Part shown: one piece after another, positions 47,880 to 61,380 of the stretch | How positions within the stretch are numbered: position 1 is the stretch's first letter | Layout: each line of letters starts with the position of its first letter | Assembly (NCBI RefSeq): GCF_040581485.1 | Contig: NC_090133.1 | Location: forward strand, 5,456,001-5,520,000 | Length of the DNA stretch: 64,000 bases | From: Linepithema humile | Lineage: Eukaryota; Arthropoda; Insecta; Hymenoptera; Formicidae | Reading direction: 5' to 3' | Notes under the pieces: model-generated | The model's input: the letters and a program-made list of their open reading frames with translations, nothing else | What the model was told of the DNA's origin: nothing | Database searches by the model: none | Translations under genes and position numbers: made by a program

Positions 47880-50252
47880 CTGGACGATAGTCGGAGTAGA
47901 AGCGCATGTACGACGGGCTCATCGACAATTTTATACCCGGTGGTCCATGTGAGGTCAAAGGCTAGCGAGTTATTAACAGAAAATTACCGGGCACTCGCGG
48001 TCTATTACGCGATACACGCTGAAGTGTCGCGCTGGTCTCGGGGCCGTGAGAGAGTGGTGCTTCGGGTATCCCGTGCCGCGGCGGCCGGGAGCAGAAGAAC
48101 ACAAGCCGTTTCCAGCCGCAAACTATCAATCGACCGCGCGTCCGACCGTCCGGCATCGAGCGCGATGTCAGTCATTATCGGCCGCCGCGCCGATGACGAC
48201 ACCGCGTCGTCGAATGGACCGCAGCTAATCCGGTCAACGTCCTCCTCTTTTACGCGCGCTTCTGGTTTCGAGCATCCGGTAATGGCATAAGCGATCGCGA
48301 GCAATGATTTTTAATTCCGCGAGCGTTCGCGCCGCGAGCGTCGCGCTCAAATCACGCAAATTGTCTACAAACAAATCACACATCTTCTCTCAAATATGAT
48401 AATTTTTAATCTTTCGTTCGAGAAATCTTAATAACTTTGTTTTACTCTTAAAATCTGTCATTATATTCAAAGATAAAAATTGCAAACTTGATGAGATAAA
48501 CGTTAAATATGTCTGCCATTTGAATGTCACGCGCGTTTCGTGCGACACGGCCGTTAAATTGCCGGCCTGTTGTACACGCTACATTCGCTCGCGTACATCT
48601 CCAGGAAGCAACTCCTTGCGCGGTGCCCTGCTCGTCGGGTATCCTCTTTTCCCGCCGGGGGAAATCGTCGACTGAAGGAATCCCGTCCACTGACATTCCT
48701 GGTTCCGTATGCGTGCAGCCACGCACGGCATTTCGCGCATACCGCTCGCGGTGTAATCGTACACCGCTAGAGAAGCCGCCCCCTTTCTTTTCCCCGTCAT
48801 TTTTTCTCCTATTCAACCTAACCGAATGCAAATTGCACGACCGGTTAAGTGACACCGGGGACGTTCGATGGACTCGCCGCGGTTCGGCACGGTCACGCCA
48901 CTCGGCGATCCGACCTGTCACTTTCAATGTCTCTCTTCCGCGTGCGTCGTAAATCCATTTTTATCTCGACGCAGGTAATACCGGTTGTCGCTTCTGAGCG
49001 GCGCGTAAATTATGAACGCGAAGGTCGTTCTATCCGCCGCGTATCGCGTGCTGTCCGAACAATCAAATGGGACTTCTAAACGCGAGGATTTTTAAATTTC
49101 AAATTAAAAATCTGTCCAAGCAATTAAATAAATCTTTTTTCCTCTCTTTTTCATACAGTTAATTTCGCACAGTCAATTCTGATCCACAAAGGGATAGCGA
49201 ATCGCTATTTTCAAGGTTATCGGCGTTACTGACCCTTGACGGTATGCGCGGCGTGCAAAAATGACGAGATGTCTCAGAACTATCTGCTTCCAAGCATGGA
49301 TACCGGACATCATAGGATACGAATCAGCATACCGAAGTTTTCGCATCAGACACCAGAGAAAGCGTCGCTCGCGAGAAAAAATCGCGTAGTATCTTGCATC
49401 CGATAAGTCGGTGTGCGCGTAGCCGCGGCGATAAATCGACGTCGAGGCGTAATTTCCACGCGACGCAGCTATCTCTTACAAAGTAGAAAATTATAAGTCA
49501 TCCGAACGCCCGGAGAGGAATCTGCGTTCCGCGCGGCACAAATAGAAGCTCTTCCTGTTTTCTCCTCCCTCGCCGCTCGCTATCGGCGAGCTAGTATCGG
49601 CTGTGGAGTTGCGCGGTGAATCGCGTGACCGAGGTTGCCTCTTATCACCGCTAAAAAATGTCCGTCTAATCGCGACCATCAATCGTATCTTTCAATTATC
49701 GAACAGAAGCGAGCGCTAGGAGATGCGCATTTCGATATTAACGCGATGGTCCGATGTCCCGTCTGGCCTCTCTCGTGGATGACTGCGCTCGCGGTATGCG
49801 CAAACGCCTGAACGATGTCACGAGAAGTCACTTCGTTAGAGGTCTCGCCGGCACCGCTGGCGAATTTTTCCCCGATAAGATCGCGCAGGCCGATTAACCG
49901 CGGAACGCGATCGAACACCTGTAACGAACGCGGTTCAGTCGCGCGTTCCTCCGCGTCCGGGCGAGTCATGCCGATCCCTCGATTCGATCCTGCCGCGGTG
50001 GCTCGATGCGTCCGATCCTGCCGCGTCATAGGCGTTAAGCGACAGAGATAGCAATTTCGATGTGCGAGCTCTCAAGCGCGGACCGATAGCTCGTGATTCC
50101 CTTCGAGAGCAAACATCCGCTCGCGAAAAGAGTGACACGGCGGCGCGTTTAATTAAATAATTACGCGCTGTCGTGAATCGGAGATGATCGCATCCCATTT
50201 CTCGCGACCGCTCGTCGACGTTTCGCAATGAGTGCGGCGTCTCGCATCTCAC

Positions 50253-50334
50253 CGCGAGATTTCACAAACGCGACGGAGGGGATAATAAAGTTCCGTCGAT
50301 GATCGAGTCACGCGACTACATGGAAAAGTCAACG
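50253..50334 (-). other. Candidate internal exon, 82 bp
   Basis: On the minus strand GGTCGGATTTTCCAG (complement of 50335-50349) precedes the segment and GTGAGA follows (complement of 50247-50252). Two frames are closed by stops. The third, with two leftover bases, is open and reads LTFPCSRVTRSSTELYYPLR and onward. No family was recognised. This is the fourth candidate on the same strand within 4.4 kb. Confidence 0.2.
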
Positions 50335-53300
50335 CTGGAAAATCCGACCACCCGCGGCGCATTCGGTCGCGAGTGGGCGTCACTTTGCTCCGCACCGGCT
50401 GCAAGCACACGATCTCGAACTCGAGAGGTAACGATGTGGGAGAGCCGGTGGCGATGGTGCACCTCACCGACGCGCTCAGAAGGAGCACTTTCTCTCTCGT
50501 CCGATCCTGAGGACACCCGTCGACCCAGTTCGCGGAGCACGTTGCGTCGCGCTCTCCGTCCAGATGTCCGTGATTAGGAAAGTCATATGGCTTTTCGCAA
50601 CGACGAAGTTCGTGGTGGGAAACTCATTTAAAAAGCGGCGGCGATGTTCCCATTCGCAATGTTTTGATTTTTTATGTAATTTATATATTTTCATAATTTC
50701 TTCCTTTATGAATCTATCATTTTTTATTTGCATAAATTTAATATTATTATTAGCGCTAAAAAATACTGCACATATATGGTTGAAAAATTGAATTAGAAAT
50801 ACAGAAGAAAAATATTGTGATTATTTTAGAGAAACTATATTTTACATTTAAAGCTATTAAAGAAAACAAACACACTGCAGAGAATCAAAGATGTTACTCT
50901 TCGTGCATTTGTGAAGAGTTGAGATTGAAAGTGCACTTGTGACTAATTAGTCCGACTAATCTAGTGGGAGGTATTCTATCCGGCCGTTTACGCGGATCGC
51001 CACCGACGTGGCGCGAAATTGCTGCGAAATGATAGGTTCCCACGGATTCCTTCGTGCGGCGACCTACGTAGACTGCAGTAATCACTTGTCGATCACGTTA
51101 TAATTCGTTCTACTGCCTTCGAAAAGTCGTATAATTAATGACATTAAAAACACACGGTCGATTATTATTGCATCTCGTGTAATGTCTACCTTATCACGCC
51201 ACATTATCGCTCACGTCAAATATCAAAACAAAATAACAAGCTGCACAGGTTACAAGTACACCGCAAACTGACTCAAATTCGAACTGCACGTTGCGTGTTG
51301 CGGCAAGTATGATTTATACTATTTTGCATTTCACCCTCGAATGTATTATGATTAAATTTGCAAAACGTAACTATTGCGGTGAGTTCAATCGGACTTGGAA
51401 GAGATAAATGTACATTATTAATAGATTGAAAGCCGCCATTCAATCTATTTTTTACTAATTCTTTTTTTATTATTAATTCTTTTACGTTTTCTTTCAGACA
51501 CTTAATAAATTAACGAAGGTAACACGTGCGAGCGCCGCGCTCATCGAAGCGATCGCTTTTCCTTCGCGAGGAGAAATGAGAAACGTTTGACACGCGCGTT
51601 AATTACCGTTAAAGCACACACACGGACCAGAAAGGATCGCGAGCGTGTGCACCGACCGATCGATCTGTCAGTACGCTTCTGCTGCGGTAATTTATCGGTA
51701 CGCCTACGTAAGTCGGGATTCCATTAGTAACTTATTAATAGCGAGTTCGCTTCGGGTAAGCGGAGCGCGTACACACACGTGCGCGGTACCGCCGATCGAA
51801 CGACGCATCGATCAAGCATGTTCGTTCGCCGAGTGACGTATTTACATGTATTCCGAAACGTCTATCTTTCGCGAATCGGCCGCGTCGTCGGCACGTCGCC
51901 GTTTCGTAACAACGCCATTAAGAACGTGCGAACGTGTTAAGATGAGTCCATTTACGAGCTAACCGTTACATCGGCGGCGACATCGCCGAAAGAAAAGAGA
52001 GAAAGAAAAGAGCTTTCTTCGCCACTGCAAATATCGCTACGAATTAATTGGCGCGATGAAGCCGCAATGGCATCCGGTACACTCGCGCAATGTGATTAGC
52101 TTTTAATTCCTCGAATGCGTTACATCGATACCGCTCAGAGTCCTGCTCTGCAATTAGAATCTCGGTAATTACATTCACATTCTAGAAATGGAACAGGAAT
52201 ACTGTTCAATAGTTTGAAGAATAAAGGAAGTTTTATTTCTAAATATTAAATGTATAGAAATAATTGTTTTTCCCACTGACTTTACCCTTATCACTTCAAA
52301 GCAACCAAGTTTCTATCGCGACAGCATTCGCAAACTCCAAAAGATGATAAATAAGATTTTGATTTCATCAAAATTAAAAAAAATTTATTTCTGCACCTAA
52401 TATTCATTTCTAACACTTTCTTATTTCTGTTCACTAAAATACTTTTTTAGAAGTGGAAAGATATTAATGCAAAGTACTTTTTTTCAATTAAAATAAAATT
52501 TTTAATGTCTCTATTATTCGAGAATAAGATTTATCATGTTTGTACGCGCATCTCCGTGAATAAACACAGAGATCTTTTATCTGCCATCGGAACTCATCGA
52601 AATTCTTGCGGAATTGTACCTGTCGATCTCCGCGATACATGGAACAAAGTAACGTTACGGTACCGTATTGATTAACGTCGATCGGTAATGCGGCGCGACC
52701 CGGAAACCGCTCCTTCGAGCATCGAGCGGATGACGACGACTAGACGGAACGGAGGATACAATTAACCGCGGCGACGCGCGATACCATTAGCACTTTTACT
52801 CGCTGCGCGTGAACGCGAACGATTATTCACCCGATAAGAGCGCGGCCGACGTTCCGCGATCAATGGACGATTAAGAAGCGAGAAGGCGTGCGCCGGTCCC
52901 GGATTCCGACGAGAAAACATAAAGGGGACCTGGAAAACCACGGCGGATAATTTATGTAGTGGCTGCGAAGCGCCAATTAACCTGCTCCTGGCGCGCGCCT
53001 TTTTCCCAAGCGTGCCACCCTTGACTAGTTCTTTTTCTCCACGAAAACAAGCGCAGCGTCAGCTCACCGGATCTTTGATGTTTACGACTAGAAAGAGGAC
53101 AAACTAGAAATGGAGTGATCCAACGATAATATCGTGCGGTGATAAACCCAAATCGATGACGACGACGCGCCGTTTCTCACGGTTTTTTCAACCTGAACGA
53201 GTTTCGCAAAGGCACTCACTACGCAGGCACGATTTGTCGAGCCATGATGACGCCGCGTTATCACCGGAACTCCGCGGCGATCCGTAATAAATTACGCAAT

Positions 53301-56300
53301 TACGCGACACCGCTACTCGTTGGTGTCTCCGTATCCGATCGTATCTGAAAGGATAAACTTGGCCTTCAATCTAGAAAATCGATCCAAGAGATTGATATGC
53401 TTCTTTCAACTTTGAGAAACATTCAATTTATTTTATAGTGAAACCGGATTGATGATTGCACATTTTAAGATTATTTGAAAGATTTGCAAGTGAGTAAGTG
53501 TAAAATAAAAATTAGATATAAATGTTCAATTGCGGCACGAAAGTCCGTAGCATGAAACTGGCCTAAGACTGAGCGGCTAGTTCAAGATTATCGGTATCAC
53601 ACATCTCGTTATTAATTGGACGCGCACAACTGCAGTTACGAGGCGCGGTCAGACTAAAAGAAGCAACGCGAGAGAATTCCGCGGACACCGGTAACCGCAC
53701 TAATCTTAATCGCAGAAATAGACTTTCAACGAGCAACACGAAGAATACAAAATGTAGCTGATAGAAGAAAGTTAAAATTATAGTTTCCCATATTTTAAAA
53801 CATAAATTCCATCAGAATACATACAGCAAGAAAGGTGCAAAATAATCTAAAAATAGTCTTGAGACACATATTTAACTTGAATATCAAGAGAAAGCTACGT
53901 ATAAATATGATGTATAAGAATATTTTCTTTCAACTTATTAATGTTAAAAATAAATAAACATAGATAAAGAATATAAAATAATAATCGTTCGTTGATCAAA
54001 CTTTAACCTTAAAAATAAAAATTTTAATTCTTTTATTTCAGATAAAACTCAAAGAAATAACATGGTAAATAATGAAAGTATTGCTCCTAAGGTTCAATGA
54101 TAATATGCTAAAAATGTCGACTAGAAGTTGCGCAAAAATACAGATAATGCCGCGTGTAAGTTGTGTACGTCGAGCATAATAACTTCATAAGAATAATCTG
54201 CGGCGAGGTCGAAGCGCGTCGGAATGGTTTAAAAATCGCCGCACGCACAGAATACGCGCCGTGAAACAACCTAACGACTGCAGGGCCCACCGCAATGAAT
54301 GGTGCCCCATGAGGGCCATATTTATCCATCGACGAGCGCACGGCGGAACGCTGAAATTGCCTTGTTCGTGGTGCGAGCGGCCGCACGCGAGACCCCGGAG
54401 ATGGTGACTCTCTCTAGCTTGATGATGGCTGTTGTGCCCACTTAAGGCAGCAAGCACAATTGTTGACATTGTTATATTACTACTCGCGTTATTACCGATA
54501 CTCTCTCTAAAGCCGTGATATATTAGTATGACACATATAATATAATGCTCTAATAATGCGCATAGTGTGTAACATAAAATATGATACAAAATACAACATT
54601 ATCCAAATGCATAATATTATATTATAATGAGTATGAAGAAAGATGGAGTATTATGAAACCCGACTGGTAATACAAAATCGTGAACCATGGGAGAAATCGC
54701 GTGAAAAGGTCGCTTTAACTCTGCATGACGCGCTATACATAATGCTGTAGCATTCGGAGAAAAAAAATCGGTCTATAATTTAAGAGTCCTTTTGCATGAT
54801 CGATGGCGCGAATTAAAAGGACGCGATTACGATGCGATATTTCGATTCGATCTTTCGATCCTATATCGGGGCGAGAAGCGCGGTTAGTTATACGCGGCGT
54901 TTCGAAATCAATGCTAGCTTGTAATTGTCATAATAAGGACGATATTGTTGCCGCGCGTCAATTACCGGGCGAAAATGTGTAGTAGCGGTCGACTATAAAT
55001 ACGGCAGCTTTCGCGAAGCGAGGTGTAATTGCCGGCTGTCATATAACGTCGATGTGGCGTGCATCGCGTATTCGTGTACCGGGAGTCTCGTAGAGGAGCC
55101 CGGTCCCCTTGTTTCGCGATGTTTCGCAATCGTCGTTATTACAACGGCGATTCCGAGAATCCGGCTGAAGCTTGATCGTCATGATCGATCGGTTTGTAAA
55201 AAGCGCAGATTATCCTTCGAAAATCTCGCGTTATGCCGTTTACTAATATGCTTTCCGAACAGAATATTTTGTTCAACTTTTGTCATACTTTTGATGCTGT
55301 TGAAAAATATTACATTAAATAGCATATTAATATAAATTATAGACTCCAAAAATACCGAATATCGGAACAAGTATCGATACTTGAACATTACCGAAGCATC
55401 GCAAGCATCCCGAACTGCATGATGGTTGAGAGCAGTAATAAGACTCGCTGGAAACGATAACGACGGGCGCGAATCCGCGATGACCCGAACGAAACGTAGG
55501 TAAGGTACGTATCCGCCGATCGCTCGTCGGCCTGTATCGCCACGCCGTATCGCTCGTACGCGAGATTAATAGGGAATAAGCGGAGGATTCGCCGGCACTC
55601 TCGAGTTTGTAATCACGGAATATCTGCCGGTGCCTGAGCGCGCGGCAACACTCGCGAGCGACCACCCTCGAGATTTCCGCACGCGAACTACGCGGCCCCG
55701 AGGCTTACGACAATTGCGAATCCACATACTTCGGCGGATACAACCACGCGGTAAATACCATACTACTGTTCAGTAAAATCAAAACCAGCGTCGAAAATAA
55801 TATTAAAATTAGCAAGTATACCTCTGTAATTATTAATTTAATTACTTTTATTTCGCAAGTGTCGTAAGAGTTTCTTAAAATCTATGTTTCATTAAATCAA
55901 ACTTTAAGGTTCAATTTAATGAAAGAAGAAAATTTTCTCGTCCGGAAATGCAGCTTCTGATTTCTATTTATCATCGATAAATTTCTTATTGTGATCGAGC
56001 ACGAGAAGTGCTGCCTGCTTTCAGAATGGCCGTTGCACAGAGCATAGTAACCGAATCTCTGTTACACGTGCATCGGGCCGTGGTATAAACGCAATTAGCC
56101 CTGACACGGAGATCAGACGACGTCATATCGGGGCTACTTCTGCGGATGATCCGAGCGCGGCCGCGCATTCGTCGAATTGCCGCAAGCGCATAGAAACCGC
56201 CTGTCCCTTCAGGTGATATCGAAAATGCGATAACATTGCGCCGGTTACAGAAACAGCCAAGCGCTGACTTCTCAAAGTATCGCGTGCACTTGTACCGCCG

Positions 56301-57012
56301 TATTGAACGGAAATTAACAGAAGAGCGAGCAATATTAGCGAAAATTTGTCCTTAATCTTTTTCAAGAACAGCCAAATGCAACATTGCTGCTTAATTGTCA
56401 ATTTTATTATCTCTATCGCAAAAAAAACACATTTCAAGCAAAAATTGAACTAGATGCATTTTAGAATTTAATTCGATATATTTATTTTGAATGAAATCGA
56501 GGACGCGAGCACGGCGGTCAAGAGAATTGAAGGAGATATTTCGCGAAGGAAATCGGAACGTAAGGAAGGATATTCGCTCTGAGCTCCGCGTATCTCTGGC
56601 CCGCGAGAGGAGATGCAAGCAGCAGCGATCGCGCGAATTCCAGCGCGACTCGCTCGCGCTCGTATTCGGACTCGCGCCACACGCCCTCCCCTCGTCCCTC
56701 GGCATATCGACCGCCCCGGGTGTAACCCGCTTTGGTGCTCTGTGTAAATACGAGCGAGCCGCGTAACAGCGCCGCCGATATTACGGATTGCCGGCATCGT
56801 CGAGATTCGCGCTCGGCGATGCGCTTCGTTGTTGCATTCGCCGTTCGATTCATCCGGGACGCTTCCGCCGCCGCCAAATCGAATGCCACGATTCCATCTC
56901 GCTCCCGCGGCCGCGCTTTATGCACTTTGCCAGGATGGCGGGAGCGAGGCTGGGATTGAGACTAGCGTATTAGGGGGTTGGGAGGCGAAGAGAGTACGCG
57001 TATACGTATAGA

Positions 57013-57054
57013 TGCGCGCGCGTGTGAGTGTGTTTGCACGCGCGCGCGCACTCA
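57013..57054. repeat. Alternating purine-pyrimidine (GC/GT) tract, Z-DNA-like
   Basis: Two GCGCGCGC runs flank a GTGTGAGTGTGTTTGC centre and end in GCACTCAC, giving about 40 bases of nearly continuous purine-pyrimidine alternation. GTGAGTG and CACTCAC at the two sides can also pair as a hairpin. Sequences of this type adopt Z-DNA under negative supercoiling. They are often just simple-repeat relics. Confidence 0.5.
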
Positions 57055-57390
57055 CGGGCTCGACGATGGGTAGGTCTCGTCGTTTCGTTGGTCTTCTGTG
57101 ATGATGACGTGTTCAGCGTGTTTCGCGGAATGCCACGAGCAGCTCTCATTGTAACGGAGTTAGGCCCGCGGGCCACTCTCGTCAGAATGCACGCCGTTGC
57201 ACTCGCGTTTTCCGTGCTCTCCCCCTTTCTCTCCCCCTCATCTCCTTCACCGTCCTCCTGCCCCGTCCTCACGGCGCAGGCAGGTAGTGCAGCACGGTGC
57301 AAGCCGCGCCGTGTCGAGCGCGCTGCGTGGGCGCGCGCGGCTCTCGCTCGGGCAGGTGGATGGTTGCCCCGCGGCGATAACACCGCGATT

Positions 57391-57433
57391 GCACACGCAC
57401 GCACGCACGCATGCACATACGCACGACGCACGC
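57391..57433. repeat. (GCAC)n-rich simple repeat
   Basis: An imperfect array of CACG/GCAC tetranucleotides with interruptions (CATGCACATACGCAC). It lies 340 bp downstream of the alternating tract at 57013-57054 in the same CpG-rich block. Confidence 0.6.
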
Positions 57434-59029
57434 ATCAGAGTGCGTACACGCGTTACATTTGTTAGTGCTGCAGGCCGCAGCGCATCATTGTAATGATCCG
57501 CTTTTCCGTCGTTCTCGTTACGCGAACGCGAGATGTTTTGATTTCGCATTATGAGCTTTGCGGATGATTAACTGTAGAATGCTGAGTACGCTTTTCAAGC
57601 GCTAACACGCAACGTATACTTTAAGGAGCATGACATTTAAATGGCAGAAATGTTTTAAGTTTTGTCAAAACATTATTTTGATCTTAATATTTATATTCTA
57701 ATTGTGTGCGCTATAATTATTGACATAATATTTCTAGTTTTACACATATAATTATGTGTACGTTTTATCTATTCTCAATATTTTGAGATTAAATATGTTT
57801 TGACAAAGCGATATTTCATCAATTCGATCAAATTCATCAAATTTTATCTCTATTTACAATTGATTTTAATGATATGCGCATAGACCTGTTTTATTTATGC
57901 AGATACAAGCTGTGACTCAGTATTCAAATGATTTAAACTCGAATTCCTGATTAAAATCTGGTTCGTAAACATTTTGGAATGCTGTTCCAGTCGCGAAATA
58001 CGTCACCACAGGTTAGTCATTTCTACCTTCTGTATTTTCTTAGGCGAATGCAATCTGCGAAGCATCAAGATTTAGGAAGGGAGCGTTGGACGCGTTATTT
58101 CCAGCGTATCACCGGCGGAACGACATCGCGCTATTGTTCTTCTCATAAATCGACTCTCTCCAGACGGCCCTCGCGGCGACGCGGCGCTCGACGTCCGTAT
58201 AATATCCGGCGCGGTAGAACCGGACAGAAAATTGATGTCAAAAACTTATCTACCGGCTTTAACAAATCGCGCGTTCAGACCAGATTCTCCGAAGGAACGA
58301 CTTCGTTTTCGCAATCGCGACCGTGATATTATTCTTATTTAATACACAACAAAGAAACTATTTCAATTAACTATTTGTTATTCTCATAAGTTTCATCTAT
58401 TTTTAATTTTTCATAAAATTTCTTACCGGTTTAATTTTTTATTAATTATAAACTTTTTTATATAACTTCTATGTGGTTCTATTAATTTTCTATCTCGTAT
58501 TGAAAAGATTTATGTTTCTTCAGTAAGAAATTTATTATTCTGAATGTTTTAAAAATAATTAGCTCTCAAGACAAACCACCTATTTATTTATTTACATCTA
58601 GCCAAATCCACAGAAGAATAAAAGACCTCATGACAGATTAATGATGTAACATCATACACAACCCACAGGCAATGAAATCAGTAACACAAGCGCAGCAAGG
58701 CGATCTAGTTAACTCCGGGTCTGTTTCTTGATATAACGCTCGCGCATTATATTCGTAGATGGCCATCGATACTCGGAAGTGTAAAGGACGAAGGAACGAG
58801 CGGAAGGCGGGCATCTTTCTCTCTCTCGGCGCCGAGACAATTAACGATTGCTCATCCCCCGATATCAGCGCATACGCCGCGCGGAGCTGAGCCGAGCCGA
58901 GAGCGGATCCGTGGGAGGCTTTCACGGCGGACACAATAAATGGACGGTGGTCTAACGCGAGGTTTGTTTGTGCTCTCTTCGTGGTCTCGGGAGCCTGGAA
59001 GCATGTGCGGTGATTGCCGTAACCATCGG

Positions 59030-59120
59030 GCACGCCTGCCTGCCTGCTTGACTGCCTGCCCGCCTGACTGGCTGCCTGACTGCCTGCTTGCCTGCCTGCT
59101 CGCTTGCTCGCTCGTCTGAC
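59030..59120. repeat. Imperfect (CTGC)n tetranucleotide repeat
   Basis: About 90 bases are built from CTGC, CTGA and CTCG tetranucleotides (starting CTGCCTGCCTGCTTGACTGC). The period of 4 gives a minus-strand frame rich in repeated RQAGSQAG-type residues, which is not evidence of a protein. Confidence 0.65.
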
Positions 59121-61296
59121 TGCATCGGATATACTCTCCGACCTATCTGCAGCAATGCACCGCGAGCGCAGGGCGCTCACGCTGCTGCATTGCACTGTCG
59201 CGCTTGCCAATGTATCACCTATCTACCTGCGACCGCGTACGCAGCGGGTTTCCTCTTTCCGGCTCCCTCGCTCGGCTACCTCGCCTCTTCGCCTGCCGGC
59301 GAATCTCTGTATTCGTATTTTCGCGAGCGCCTAGCGCATTTAATTAAGCTGAACTAATTTTTACGGTAATTATAAATTTTCCTCGTTATAAATATAATAG
59401 AAAAAAAAAATACAAAATTTCGCATATATTAATTTATTATTTTGGAAAACGTTTTCACATTAAATTTCTAACGTTTGTCTAATATATTTTAGTGGTACAG
59501 ATTTATTTTAAAATTTCGATACTTGTTTTTATCTTGTTACATCTTGAAACGCGCCACGCTGCCTATTTCAGTCACTCGCTCTTTCTCCTTTCATTCGGCT
59601 TACTTGCGGCGCTTTATCCACGATCGTAGCGAGGTGACTCACTCGCGGCGAGCGGTGCGAGCACTTGTCGCGAGTATCCGCGATGCGAATGCCGGACCGC
59701 TCTCGGGTGGAAAAGGTTCTCGGGCACGTCGCGTCCGAGCGATGCTTGCGCAAGGTGCTTTTACGCGCGAGTGTATGCAGTCGGAATACCGGTTCGACGC
59801 GACATGCACCAAGTGTGCAATACGCAAATGGCTGCGCGAAATCTCCGTCAAATGCTTGCTTGCTCACCAATGTTGATTAACTTGAATCTTGATTTAGCTG
59901 ATTCGTTTTTTCTCTCACAAATATATTTAATATTAATTAAATTTTATTCTACAAAATGTTCCGCACTTAACAAAATTTCTATCATTTAGCATCTATCTTT
60001 AATTTTATCAATTTACAGTTTATTTTTAAGAAGCTTGAAATAATATATTTATATTATTCTAATATATCTTTCTGTTTTTGCATGTTTTTATCAATAAACA
60101 AGATATGAATACATTTTATATTTTACATTTTAGAAAAGTTTAATTTTATTTAATTATTGCAAATTATTACAAAATTTTTAATTTTTTAAATACATTTTAC
60201 TATTCTATTACGTTTTAGTTAGAAACCTATTGTATTCGCTCGGCATTGTACTGTGTAAAAAAAACTTTATCCATGTTTATCCATGCTCGGTGAACAGTGC
60301 AAGACTTCGTTCCGAATCTCACATTTCAGACGCGTATCTATTAAATCTTTCATTTTTACGAGAGTAAGACATGATGCGAAGCCGTTTGCATATCGATTGT
60401 GACTTTCGATAAAGTGACGTAAGCGCGGTAAAGCAACGATCCGGCGTGAGAACTCACGGCTTGACCGCGGTTTTCATCGCAACGTAACGGCTCGTTAGAG
60501 ACAATACTCTCGTGTGTCGGTCTTCTGTGAGCATATTCCGCGTGGGAGTTAACTCGAGATCGAATCTCGTTCAATTTCGTCGACTAGTTAATAGCCATGA
60601 TTCTACGTAACGGCATGGTGCGCGCATTTTTAGGCGTATCATTAACTCCGCAACACAATAGTGCATTGAAACAGTAAACTTTCGATTACTCGATTATTTA
60701 CCGTGAGTTACTTCCCTGCCATTGGAAACCTATAAAATTTCCTCGCCACGTGAAAGTTGCACCGATGATCGTGCGACAATGGACTTGTAAACTCTGCCGA
60801 CTTCTCCGCGTAAAGACTTAATCATAAAAATTTTAATCAAGAAACATAGCAAAATTATTCTAATTATTCTTTCTATTATTTATCTACTTGTTTACGAAAC
60901 AGCTTATACATATTAATTATACGAGAAGTAATTAATTTTTTCTAATTTTCAGCATATATGCATCTGGGGAGCTAAATTAATCTTCAAAATGGATACGAAA
61001 TGAGTTTGCAAAATGAATACAAATATGAAGAGCAATCAGAAGATTCAACGAAAGATAATCACGAAGATTCGTAATGTTTCATCTCGAAGAGTTCATCTTT
61101 ACATAACGGAGATAACGGCATACTTGCGGCGAATCAAAGGTAACGCGGCTCGGTTCCCGATGGTTTTCGTCCGTCTGGTCAGAAAAGAAAAAAAAAGAGG
61201 GAGGAAGAGGGAAAGAAAATTCATACAGCTGCGTGCTCCACGGTCATCTTCGACGACGTCCGGCGCTTCATCGCTATGCAAATCGCGGCTCGTCCG

Positions 61297-61299
<3 letters not shown>

Positions 61300-61373
<74 letters not shown>

Positions 61374-61380
61374 CGAGATA
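61300..61380. repeat. (GA)n microsatellite
   Basis: About 80 bases of nearly pure GA dinucleotides with a few AA and CG interruptions at the ends. It is the longest simple repeat in the window and likely to vary in length between individuals. Confidence 0.9.

Noticed and set aside
47778..48290. 170-codon open frame on the + strand
   Set aside because: A CpG-rich block with open frames on both strands; no domain or codon bias was seen.
58638..59210. 190-codon open frame on the - strand
   Set aside because: Part of it is the (CTGC)n tetranucleotide repeat, giving RQAGSQAG-like runs. The rest has no domain and overlaps + strand frames.
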